A stretch of DNA of 8,801 nt from Bacteroides sp. CAG:530 (GTDB lineage Bacteria > Bacteroidota > Bacteroidia > Bacteroidales > Bacteroidaceae): NCBI GenBank assembly GCA_000434735.1, contig FR881271.1:1-8801 (forward strand), in the 5' to 3' direction. Below the pieces are notes generated by a model. The model was not told the DNA's origin, searched no databases, and was given only the letters and a program-made list of their open reading frames with translations. Position 1 is the first letter of the stretch, and each line of letters opens with the position of its first letter. The translations under genes and the position numbers were made by a program. Of this stretch, positions 1-6,636 are shown one piece after another.

Positions 1-1
1 A

Positions 2-856
2 AAAAAGACGATATTGATAATATTTGCTATAAATATAATTATAAATGTATTATATTTATTGTTCTATAGACAAGGGTTTGCGATATATGAGGGAGAAATG
101 TTGCTTACATTGAATTTTCCCAATCCTAATCAGACCGGTATGTTTTTGCTAAATTCTATTTTATATATATGCGTTTTTATTGTTTCTGGCAGGGATTTAA
201 TAAATAAGAAAAAACTATATCTACTTATTCTTTTTGGCTTAGTACTACTCCTTATTGCTGTTAGTCAATTGTTATTTATGACTGGTTGCCGTTCTTCGTT
301 TATGGCATTAGCTTTGTTTCTACTTATGGTAATTATTGATTATTTATCAAAGGGAGGGTTTGTAATAAAGAAATGGATGGCAATATTAATTGCTGTAATT
401 CCATTTGTGTTTGTTTTTTTTTATCTGTACTATGTTGATAGCTTTAGTGCAGACGTTTCGATGGGGGTTGTTGATGCAGGAAAGAGTAGTACTACAAGAG
501 TTCCTATATGGAGACCTATTGTTGATGACTTCTGGCATTATTTTATAATAGGAGATTACTATGGCATTAGTAATGGAACCGGGATGTCCCAGTTACATAA
601 TACTCATTTGGATGTATATGCTTCATATGGCATTGTACCATTGATATTATATATGAGGATTATTTATTTGGTTATAGTTCAGTCAATGAAGATAGCTGTA
701 TGTCGTTTTCAAAGAATATCTTTATATGCTTTTATAGCGTGTATTGTTTCATGCATATTTGAAGCAAGTCTCGTCGCAGGTAGTGCTGGAATGTTTTTGT
801 TGACTATTGGATTCTTGGCATTGGCAAACAGTCCAATGTCAAGAGTAAATGGTTAA
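2..856 (+). CDS. O-antigen ligase/polymerase-like membrane protein (Wzy type), 5' partial
   Basis: Probably the polysaccharide repeat-unit polymerase, an inner-membrane protein that links lipid-carried repeat units on the periplasmic side. The reading frame is open to the window edge, so the true start lies upstream; the TTG at base 14 is only the first possible start codon inside the window. The visible 284 residues are very hydrophobic, with about eight membrane-spanning stretches. Features typical of the O-antigen ligase/Wzy family are a G-C-R-S-S motif just before a membrane segment (about bases 284-298) and a long extracytoplasmic loop. That loop holds an Arg-x3-Trp pair (bases 497-511), then Gly-rich sequence and a His-Asn pair at 596-601, followed by a Gly before the next membrane segment. 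The stop overlaps an ATG by one base (TAATG). Its place among glycosyltransferase genes supports a polymerase over a lipid A-core ligase, but sequence alone does not separate the two. Confidence 0.8.
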   Translation, partial: KKTILIIFAINIIINVLYLLFYRQGFAIYEGEMLLTLNFPNPNQTGMFLLNSILYICVFIVSGRDLINKKKLYLLILFGLVLLLIAVSQLLFMTGCRSSFMALALFLLMVIIDYLSKGGFVIKKWMAILIAVIPFVFVFFYLYYVDSFSADVSMGVVDAGKSSTTRVPIWRPIVDDFWHYFIIGDYYGISNGTGMSQLHNTHLDVYASYGIVPLILYMRIIYLVIVQSMKIAVCRFQRISLYAFIACIVSCIFEASLVAGSAGMFLLTIGFLALANSPMSRVNG

Positions 857-888
857 TGTATTTTTACTTGCTAAATTTAAATATATCT

Positions 889-2124
889 ATGAAAATCTTA
901 CAGGTCAATTGTGTTTATCGTAAAGGTAGCACAGGCAAGATTGTTAATGACATACACACTGAACTGCAGTTACGCAAAATAGACTCGGTTGTGTGCTATG
1001 GTCGTGGTGATAGAATGAATGAACAGAATGTATATAAATTCTGCTCGGAGATAGAAGCAAACTTCTCACATTTTTTCGCAAATTTAGGAGGTTTACAATA
1101 TGCTTCAGCTCCTTTTGCAACATGGCATTTGGAACGTATAATAATCAAAGAACAACCAGATATAGTGCATTTGCATTGTATTAATGGTTTCTGTGTGAAC
1201 ATTTACAGACTTTTACGTTTCCTTGCCAAACGTAAGATAAAGACTGTGGTAACACACCATGCTGAATTTTTCTATACATGTAATTGTGGTTATTCTCTTT
1301 ATTGCAAAAAATGGATGACTAATGATGGATGCCATTCATGTCATGACTTACAGGGAGCGACAGGATCAAGAACTATTGATAATACACATCGTTCATGGAA
1401 ACTGATGCGAGAGGCATTTGCGTCTTTTGATGAAGACAAGTTGCACTTTACTGCAGTCTCACCTTGGGTTGTAGGACGATCTATGATGTCGGATGTATTA
1501 AAAAAGTATCCTTGTACATGCGTGATGAATGGAGTAGACACATCTGTTTTTCATTATGTAGAGGATGCGATGAGTGGCTTGCAAGACAAATTCCCAATAG
1601 GTTACAAGTATTATATTCTTCATGTTACAGCGTTTTTCTCTACTGATGAAAAATCGTTAAAGGGAGGTCGATACATTGTTCAGATGGCAAGGATGATGCC
1701 GGAACGGTTATTTGTGGTTGTTGCTTCAGAAGTGCGGGAAACAAATAATTTGCCAAGCAATATTCTGTTATGGGGACGTGCTAATGGACAAAAGGAGTTA
1801 GCTGCACTATATTCCGCAGCCAAAGCTACGGTTATTGTTAGCGAACGTGAAACTTTCTCAATGGTTACAGCTGAGAGTCTGTGTTGTGGAACCCCTGTAG
1901 TAGGCTTTAAGGCTGGTGGTCCTGAGAGTATTGCTTTGCCAAAATACACTAAGTTTGTAGAATATGGTGAAGTAGAACAATTATGTCAATCTTTGCAGAA
2001 TGTTCTTGCAAATGAATGGAATAAAGAAGGCATTGCATATGAGAGTAAGAATTGTTATGCTCGTGAAGTGATGACAGAAGGATATATTAACGTTTATAAG
2101 AAACTTATTAATAATGACAAATAA
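889..2124 (+). CDS. GT4-family (GT-B fold) glycosyltransferase
   Basis: Predicted cytoplasmic, retaining glycosyltransferase that adds one sugar from a nucleotide donor to the growing lipid-linked repeat unit. The 411-residue product begins MKILQVN and has a Gly-rich loop, GSTGKI (residues 13-18), normal for the N-terminal domain of this family. The C-terminal domain has the E-x7-E motif (E321 to E329), then CGTPVVGF and GGPESI, which form the donor-binding site. A Cys/His cluster lies at residues 131-152 (C131, C133, C139, C148, C151); a related C-rich stretch with KW and GC-x-x-C is common in Bacteroides members. An upstream ATG at 856 overlaps the previous stop (TAATG) and would add 11 residues. 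I prefer 889 because family members start at MKI and the extension is hydrophobic and unlike them. Length fits the family. Donor and acceptor cannot be named. Confidence 0.88.
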   Translation: MKILQVNCVYRKGSTGKIVNDIHTELQLRKIDSVVCYGRGDRMNEQNVYKFCSEIEANFSHFFANLGGLQYASAPFATWHLERIIIKEQPDIVHLHCINGFCVNIYRLLRFLAKRKIKTVVTHHAEFFYTCNCGYSLYCKKWMTNDGCHSCHDLQGATGSRTIDNTHRSWKLMREAFASFDEDKLHFTAVSPWVVGRSMMSDVLKKYPCTCVMNGVDTSVFHYVEDAMSGLQDKFPIGYKYYILHVTAFFSTDEKSLKGGRYIVQMARMMPERLFVVVASEVRETNNLPSNILLWGRANGQKELAALYSAAKATVIVSERETFSMVTAESLCCGTPVVGFKAGGPESIALPKYTKFVEYGEVEQLCQSLQNVLANEWNKEGIAYESKNCYAREVMTEGYINVYKKLINNDK

Positions 2125-3409
2125 CAAGCGAGTATTGGTAGTCTCAAATAACTGCTTCTCACCGTCTAATTCAAACGGTCGCACTCTTGGCAACTTGTTT
2201 TATGGTTGGCCAAAAGAAAACCTTGCACAGTTTTGTGTGATAGCCCAAGATCCTGCATGGGATGTATGTGACAATTATTATTGTTTGGAAGACAGAACCA
2301 TGCTGGCAGCTTTTAAGCATTGCAAAAAGGCTGTAGGACGAAAGTTGCAAGTGCCATCAGAGACAATAGAGCATAATGCAAAACCAATTGATACGCAACG
2401 TAGAAATATCGGTAAGAAAACATTGCCTAAAATGATGCTTCGAGAATTGGTGTGGGCTTTCAATCGTTGGAAGAGCAATGACTTTGAGAAATGGGTAGAT
2501 AATTTTAATCCAGATGTTGTTGTTTTGCAGTTTGGTGACAGCTCATTTATGATAGATATTGCTCTCTACATTGCACAGTCGCGAAGCATTCCGTTGGTGG
2601 TGTATAATACGGAGGGGTATTATTTCTTTGAAAAATATTGGTATAGCCATTCTTCTACAGATGGTTTTTTATTTCCGTTTTTTAAGTATGAATATCATAA
2701 AAGAGTTAAACGTTTGATGGATTATGCATGTCATTCGGTATATTTAAACGATGAACTAAAAGAGGATTATGATAATGCATTCAATAAGCAATCTACAGTT
2801 ATTTATAACAGTAGTAGTATGCAGATAGGCAATCCTCCAAAATTCATAGATGGTAAGACTATAATTAGTTATCTTGGTGGCTTAGGGCATGGACGCGATT
2901 TAGCTATTATTGATGTTGGAGATATATTAACCAATATTGATGAGAATATTCATATTGATGTTTATGGTCCGGCAGACAGAGATGTTTCAAAACGTTTATT
3001 TAATGCAAAAGGGGTGGAATATCATGGAAAGGTTTCGTATGATAAAGTAATAGACATAATCAATGAAAGTGATATACTATTTCATGTTGAACCCATTTCT
3101 GAAGACTATGATCATTTAAAGTATGGATTCTCTGGTAAAATTGCAGATTCATTGATGTCAGGAAAATGTTTTGTGCTCTATGCTCCTAAGGAGTTGGCTT
3201 GTTCAAAATATATTATTGAGAATGGGTGCGGATGGTTTGCTGAAGATAAAGAAGATTTGCGAGACGTTTTACTTCGAGTATTCAATGATAAACAAGAGCG
3301 TAATCAAATTCTTGAAAAAGCGAATCAAATTGCAAAAGCTAACCATTCTTTTCAAAGAAATGCAGAAAAATTTCAAGATATTCTTATTAGTGCATGTTCG
3401 CATTTTTAA
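2114..3409 (+). CDS. GT-B-like glycosyltransferase (GT4-like)
   Basis: Predicted 431-residue cytoplasmic glycosyltransferase of the repeat-unit assembly pathway. The N-terminal domain starts with a beta strand (RVLVVSNN) and a Ser/Asn/Gly loop, SNSNGRTL (residues 18-25), resembling the acceptor-side loop of GT-B enzymes. The interdomain region is followed by a strand-loop YLGGLGHGR (253-261), as at the start of the second Rossmann domain. The donor-site region reads YGFSGKIADSLMSGK (337-351), then FVLYAP, matching the pattern in which a Lys and a small-residue helix hold the nucleotide sugar. No clean E-x7-E is present: in the equivalent region D345 and S346 precede L347 and M348, so catalytic details may differ from classical GT4. 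The gene overlaps the upstream GT4 gene by 11 bases, indicating co-translation. The specificity is unknown. A weaker alternative is a non-catalytic GT-B protein. Confidence 0.8.
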   Translation: MTNNKRVLVVSNNCFSPSNSNGRTLGNLFYGWPKENLAQFCVIAQDPAWDVCDNYYCLEDRTMLAAFKHCKKAVGRKLQVPSETIEHNAKPIDTQRRNIGKKTLPKMMLRELVWAFNRWKSNDFEKWVDNFNPDVVVLQFGDSSFMIDIALYIAQSRSIPLVVYNTEGYYFFEKYWYSHSSTDGFLFPFFKYEYHKRVKRLMDYACHSVYLNDELKEDYDNAFNKQSTVIYNSSSMQIGNPPKFIDGKTIISYLGGLGHGRDLAIIDVGDILTNIDENIHIDVYGPADRDVSKRLFNAKGVEYHGKVSYDKVIDIINESDILFHVEPISEDYDHLKYGFSGKIADSLMSGKCFVLYAPKELACSKYIIENGCGWFAEDKEDLRDVLLRVFNDKQERNQILEKANQIAKANHSFQRNAEKFQDILISACSHF

Positions 3410-3438
3410 TTGAGAAGATTTCTATAGATAAAAGCGGA

Positions 3439-3446
3439 TAGGTTTG
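3439..3446 (+). promoter_or_regulatory. Possible Bacteroides-type -7 promoter element
   Basis: The sequence TAGGTTTG matches the Bacteroides -7 consensus TAnnTTTG at all fixed positions and sits about 30 bases before the GT2 start at 3477, in the only sizeable gap (67 bases) of the AT-rich block. No good -33 TTTG lies at the usual distance: the nearest ATTG at 3409-3412 is about 26 bases upstream, which is too far. It could be an internal promoter, or chance in AT-rich DNA. Confidence 0.3.
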
Positions 3447-3476
3447 GGTTTGATTATAATTATGATTAGATAAGAT

Positions 3477-4475
3477 ATGAATAACAATTCTTTAATTTCT
3501 ATAATTATCCCATGTTACAATGTTGAACGATATGTGGAACAATGCATACGTTCCATTATGGGACAAAGTTATAATAACATAGAGATTATTGCTGTCGACG
3601 ATGGCAGTCCAGATAACTCTCCACAAATTCTTGATAAATTAGCAAATGAAGATTGCAGAATAAAAGTTATCCATAAGCAAAATGCAGGAGTCAGTGCTGC
3701 TCGAAATAGCGGTTTGGATGTGGCATCTGGAGATTATATAGTGTTCGTAGATGGTGATGATTATCTTGCACCGGATTATGTGGACTATATGCTTAATTTG
3801 GCATGTGAGGACAACTCTGACTTCGTAATGTCACAAAATTGTTATACCAAAGAGAATGAGCCTCAGATTTCAAAAGACAAAATTCAAATAATGTCTCCCT
3901 CTGAAGCGACAGCCCTACTGATATCTCCAAGAGTTATTGTAGGATGTTGGAACAAAATGTTTAAACGTGAGTTTATTAATAACTTCACTCTTTCTTTTTC
4001 TACAACCTTGTTTTATGGTGAAGGATTGACCTTTATTACTAGGGCTTCTCAGATAGCAAATAGCGTAACTGTAGGTAATAGAAAGGTGTACTATTATCGT
4101 AGGAACAACGAGGCTTCTGCAACTTCTAAGTTTAATATTCAAAAATACTATAATGGTGAAAAGGCTCTTGATAATATACATAAAGAGTTAATTGTAAGAG
4201 ATGTTAATGTGGAACTGATGATGGCACTACATAAAAGTATGTTTTGTCTTGGAGCACTTTCACAGGCGTATGCACATGATTTGCAGAAAGACTATAAAAG
4301 TGATTGTAAACATTGGCGTACAATAATAAAGAAGAATCTAAGAAATCTTTGTCTCTCAAATCAAGTTTCATTATATAGAAAAGTGTTACTAACGTTGGGT
4401 TATTTCTTCCCTGGATTTATAAGTAAAATGGATATGTGGCGTAGATCTAAGATAGCCTCAAAAAGTGTAAGCTAA
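3477..4475 (+). CDS. GT2-family (GT-A fold) glycosyltransferase
   Basis: Predicted inverting glycosyltransferase that transfers a sugar from a nucleotide donor to the lipid-linked intermediate. The 332-residue protein opens with the standard GT2 strand ISIIIPCYN (residues 7-15), then AVDDGSPD (39-46), NAGVSAARN (69-77) and the metal-binding VDGDD (91-95, DxD at 92-94). Further on it has VGCWNKMFKR (155-164) and YYYRRN (205-210), both common in capsule GT2 enzymes. At the position where many relatives carry Glu-Asp followed by hydrophobic residues and Phe, this protein reads GEGLTF (181-186), with Gly in place of Asp. The C-terminal 110 residues are basic and may lie on the membrane surface. 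It follows a 67-base gap and its stop overlaps the next start by one base (TAATG). The sugar transferred is unknown. Confidence 0.9.
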   Translation: MNNNSLISIIIPCYNVERYVEQCIRSIMGQSYNNIEIIAVDDGSPDNSPQILDKLANEDCRIKVIHKQNAGVSAARNSGLDVASGDYIVFVDGDDYLAPDYVDYMLNLACEDNSDFVMSQNCYTKENEPQISKDKIQIMSPSEATALLISPRVIVGCWNKMFKREFINNFTLSFSTTLFYGEGLTFITRASQIANSVTVGNRKVYYYRRNNEASATSKFNIQKYYNGEKALDNIHKELIVRDVNVELMMALHKSMFCLGALSQAYAHDLQKDYKSDCKHWRTIIKKNLRNLCLSNQVSLYRKVLLTLGYFFPGFISKMDMWRRSKIASKSVS

Positions 4476-5596
4476 TGAAAAAAGTATTATTAACAACTGT
4501 TTTTTCTGGGTATAACTATGGTTCCAGCCTTCAAGCTCTTGCTACGAAAACGATTCTGAAGGAATTAGGATATGATTGTCGTTTGGTTGCAATGAAGAGT
4601 TTAGTAAAAGGTAGAGATATTCGTATAAAGAAATTACTGACTATACTTATACGGTCTTGGCTTATTAGAGGAAAGAATGGAGCTAATGCATTGAGTACTT
4701 ATAAAGGTTCGTATAAAAAGGTTATGATTGGTGACTCTGTAACTCGGTTCGCAAACTTTACCAATGAATACCTTGAACCTCAATATATGAGTTGGAGTAG
4801 CATTAAACGATTTGCCAAGGAATGTGTTGCTTGCTTTGCTGGAAGTGACCAAATATGGAATTCTTCTACAATGTATGTTGATCCATTGTATTATCTCCGC
4901 TTTGCTCCTGCCGAAAAGCGTATAGCATTTGCTCCAAGTTTTGGACGTGACTTTGTTGCAGAGTATAATAAAAAGAAAATGAGTAAATGGATTTCTGAAT
5001 TTGCTTATTTGTCTGTACGTGAAGATAGTGGTGTCAGATTAATAAAGGATATGGTAAGACGAGAAGCCATACAATTAATAGATCCAACTCTTATTGTTGA
5101 TGGTAAAACGTGGAAAAAGAATCTTGGTATAAAAGATGATAGTAGCAATTATATACTTGCTTATTTTTTAGATAAGCCATCTGAATCTGCTAAAAGGGTC
5201 ATTTATAATCTTAAAAGTAAATTAAAATGTGACGTGATTGCCATTCCATATCAGTTTGATGACATGGAGTATTGTGATAGATTAGTGCCAACAGGACCTA
5301 TTGAGTTCATTGACCTAATTAATAATGCCAAGTGTGTGTTAACGGATTCATTTCACGGTACAGCATTTTCTATTAATTTACATACTCCATTCTATGTTTT
5401 TGGGCGAGCATATGGAACAGCGCATTCCCAAAATAGTCGAGTGGAGTCGATTCTAAAAAAAATGAATATGCAAGATCGTTATGAACCTTGTAATTATAGT
5501 GATAGTTGGAATTGTATTGATTTTGCATACTCTGAAAGTATTTTACTTGAAGAACGCAAAAAAGGTATTAAGTATATTTTAGATGCTATTGGGTGA
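4475..5596 (+). CDS. Polysaccharide pyruvyltransferase family protein
   Basis: Member of the polysaccharide pyruvyltransferase family (Pfam PF04230, the CsaB/WcaK group). Its characterised members transfer pyruvate from phosphoenolpyruvate onto a sugar hydroxyl pair as a ketal, adding a negative charge. The 373-residue protein shows the family landmarks in order: N-terminal FSGYNYGSSLQALA (residues 10-23); FAGSDQIWN (121-129), the conserved G-S-D-Q-x-W; SVRED (180-184); LIDPTLI (201-207) before the second domain; and VLTDSFHGTAFSI (288-300), whose Ser-Phe-His-Gly core belongs to the PEP/acceptor site. Length is normal for the family. It starts on the one-base overlap with the upstream GT2 gene and ends just before the second GT2 gene, so it belongs to the assembly operon and likely acts on a repeat-unit sugar in the cytoplasm. 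Family members with other roles exist, so the activity is a prediction. Confidence 0.88.
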   Translation: MKKVLLTTVFSGYNYGSSLQALATKTILKELGYDCRLVAMKSLVKGRDIRIKKLLTILIRSWLIRGKNGANALSTYKGSYKKVMIGDSVTRFANFTNEYLEPQYMSWSSIKRFAKECVACFAGSDQIWNSSTMYVDPLYYLRFAPAEKRIAFAPSFGRDFVAEYNKKKMSKWISEFAYLSVREDSGVRLIKDMVRREAIQLIDPTLIVDGKTWKKNLGIKDDSSNYILAYFLDKPSESAKRVIYNLKSKLKCDVIAIPYQFDDMEYCDRLVPTGPIEFIDLINNAKCVLTDSFHGTAFSINLHTPFYVFGRAYGTAHSQNSRVESILKKMNMQDRYEPCNYSDSWNCIDFAYSESILLEERKKGIKYILDAIG

Positions 5597-5621
5597 GTTG
5601 TATCCGCATGTCTATTTGAAT

Positions 5622-6380
5622 ATGAAAGTAAGTATTATCATGCCGTATTATAATGCGGCAGCATATATCCATGAGACAGTTGAAGCTATAATTGACCAAA
5701 CATTTCAGGATTGGGAATTGATAATAGTGGATGACTGTAGTCCCGCACCAGAGACAGCCAATGTATTAGATCAAGTAAAGGCCATGGATAATCGTATCAA
5801 GGTTATCCATGCCGAGAAAAACGGAGGTGCAGGATTGGCTCGTAACATTGGTATTAAGGCTGCACAAGGTCGATATATCGGCTTTTGCGATAGTGATGAT
5901 TGGTGGTATCCTACAAAATTAGAGGAGCAGTTGAAGTTTATGCAAGACAATGGTTATGAGCTGACATGTACTTGGTATGAAGATGCCAACGAAAAGTTGG
6001 AGCCTTATTACACGATGAAGCAAGAGCCTCGCCAATCGTATAAGTCTATGATCGCAGGTTGCAACATCGGTACTCCAGGAGTATTGTTTGATACTGAGCG
6101 AGTAGGTAAGAAGTATATGCCACCTCTCCGCAGAGCAGAAGATTGGGGCCTATGGATGAATATACTGAAGGATGTAGATTATATTTATACTTATCCGAAG
6201 GCTTTATGGAAATACCGTCATATACCAGGCTCTGAAACAAGCAACAAATGGGTGATGTTAAAAGCAGTTGTAAAGATGTATCAAACTGTATTGAATATGA
6301 ATGTAGTGAATGCATGGTTTACCGGTCTTTTTATCTTCCTACCTAAGAATATTTGGAAAAAACTAAGAAAGAAGTTCTGA
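5622..6380 (+). CDS. GT2-family (GT-A fold) glycosyltransferase
   Basis: Predicted inverting glycosyltransferase of the repeat-unit pathway, 252 residues, shorter than the other GT2 protein in the window. Motifs in order: MKVSIIMPYYN (1-11), IIVDDCSP (34-41), NGGAGLARN (67-75), the metal-binding FCDSDDWW (88-95, DxD at 90-92), and RRAEDWGLWMNILK (170-183) with an intact Glu-Asp pair (173-174) expected to supply the catalytic base. KYRHIPGSETSNK (197-209) matches the usual substrate-closing region. The protein ends with a hydrophobic patch and a basic tail, which suggests membrane contact. I chose the ATG at 5622 because GT2 proteins start directly at this strand. An in-frame ATG at 5583 would add 13 atypical residues and overlap the pyruvyltransferase gene by 14 bases. 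It is the last gene of the AT-rich block, and its base composition is already somewhat less AT-rich than the genes upstream. Confidence 0.88.
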   Translation: MKVSIIMPYYNAAAYIHETVEAIIDQTFQDWELIIVDDCSPAPETANVLDQVKAMDNRIKVIHAEKNGGAGLARNIGIKAAQGRYIGFCDSDDWWYPTKLEEQLKFMQDNGYELTCTWYEDANEKLEPYYTMKQEPRQSYKSMIAGCNIGTPGVLFDTERVGKKYMPPLRRAEDWGLWMNILKDVDYIYTYPKALWKYRHIPGSETSNKWVMLKAVVKMYQTVLNMNVVNAWFTGLFIFLPKNIWKKLRKKF

Positions 6381-6398
6381 TTTCGTGTAATGTTGAGC

Positions 6399-6527
6399 AT
6401 GGCTTTTCATAAGATCGATAAATTTCTTCCGCAAATTGATAGAAGGCGAGAAGAACTATGAAAAACTTCTTCCTGATATATTGGCACCATGCCAATATAT
6501 CAATTTAAATAACATTCTAACAATATG
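6399..6527 (+). pseudogene. Possible degraded remnant, frame-shifted (DegT/DnrJ-like?)
   Basis: An ATG at 6399 gives 20 codons ending at a stop at 6459-6461 and containing HKIDKFLPQIDRRREE. The +1 frame then continues with GEKNYEKLLPDI and runs to a TGA at 6526-6528. Joined, the pattern of Lys-x-Asp-x-Phe followed by Arg-Arg-x-Glu, then Asn-Tyr-x-x-Leu-Leu, loosely recalls the C-terminal part of DegT/DnrJ/EryC1 sugar aminotransferases. The similarity is short and from memory only. The region could equally be non-coding. Confidence 0.15.
6473..6503. repeat. Perfect inverted repeat (hairpin), 13-bp stem
   Basis: The arms TGATATATTGGC (6474-6485) and GCCAATATATCA (6491-6502) are perfect reverse complements. 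One more A-T pair (6486 with 6490) closes the stem to 13 bp and leaves a three-base CCA loop. It begins 94 bases after the second GT2 stop. No T-run follows the + strand stem, so it is not a classical intrinsic terminator. It could still end or stabilise the upstream transcript, or bind a dimeric protein. Confidence 0.7.
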
Positions 6528-6530
6528 ATA

Positions 6531-6557
6531 TGTAGGCATTTGCAGAAAATGTCTACA
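6531..6557. repeat. Inverted repeat (hairpin), 11-bp stem with one wobble
   Basis: TGTAGGCATTT (6531-6541) and AAATGTCTACA (6547-6557) pair over 11 positions, with one G-T mismatch that would be a G-U wobble in RNA, around a five-base GCAGA loop. No T-tract follows. It lies 29 bases after the first hairpin and about 80 bases before the next gene start, so it falls in the expected promoter or 5' leader region of the downstream operon. Confidence 0.55.
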
Positions 6558-6636
6558 CGATGGCTTATGCCCTGAAGTGAATTGTGGACAAGGGTGCTTG
6601 TTCTTACTCTCAATAGAAAATCAATAGCAATTTAAT

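Larger units (their letters stand above)
6381..6636. other. Intergenic gap with inverted repeats and possible gene debris
   Basis: A stretch of 256 bases separates the AT-rich assembly genes from the G+C-richer genes. I see no complete gene. It holds two compact inverted repeats (6473-6503 region and 6531-6557). It also holds two short overlapping open stretches near 6399-6530 that together read vaguely like an aminotransferase C-terminal segment, and a Cys-rich open stretch without a start codon at 6529-6627. No clear Bacteroides promoter (TTTG with TAnnTTTG) was found ahead of the gene starting at 6637. Confidence 0.6.

Noticed and set aside
856..888. Upstream ATG that would extend the GT4 gene by 11 residues
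   Set aside because: The TAATG overlap makes it possible, but the extension is hydrophobic and unlike family N-termini, which begin at the MKI strand encoded from 889.
5583..5621. Upstream ATG that would extend the second GT2 gene by 13 residues
   Set aside because: The extension overlaps the pyruvyltransferase gene and precedes the usual GT2 start strand. The ATG at 5622 fits the family.
6473..6520. First palindrome as a classical rho-independent terminator
   Set aside because: The stem is A/T-rich at its base and is followed by AATTTAAATAAC rather than a T-run. On the minus strand a T5 run lies about 10 bases away, too far for a typical terminator.
6529..6627. Cys-rich open stretch on the + strand (five Cys in 19 residues, beginning CRKC)
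   Set aside because: It has no ATG, GTG or TTG at a sensible place, is only 32 codons long after an upstream stop, and overlaps the second hairpin. It may be chance or debris; support is too weak to call a gene.
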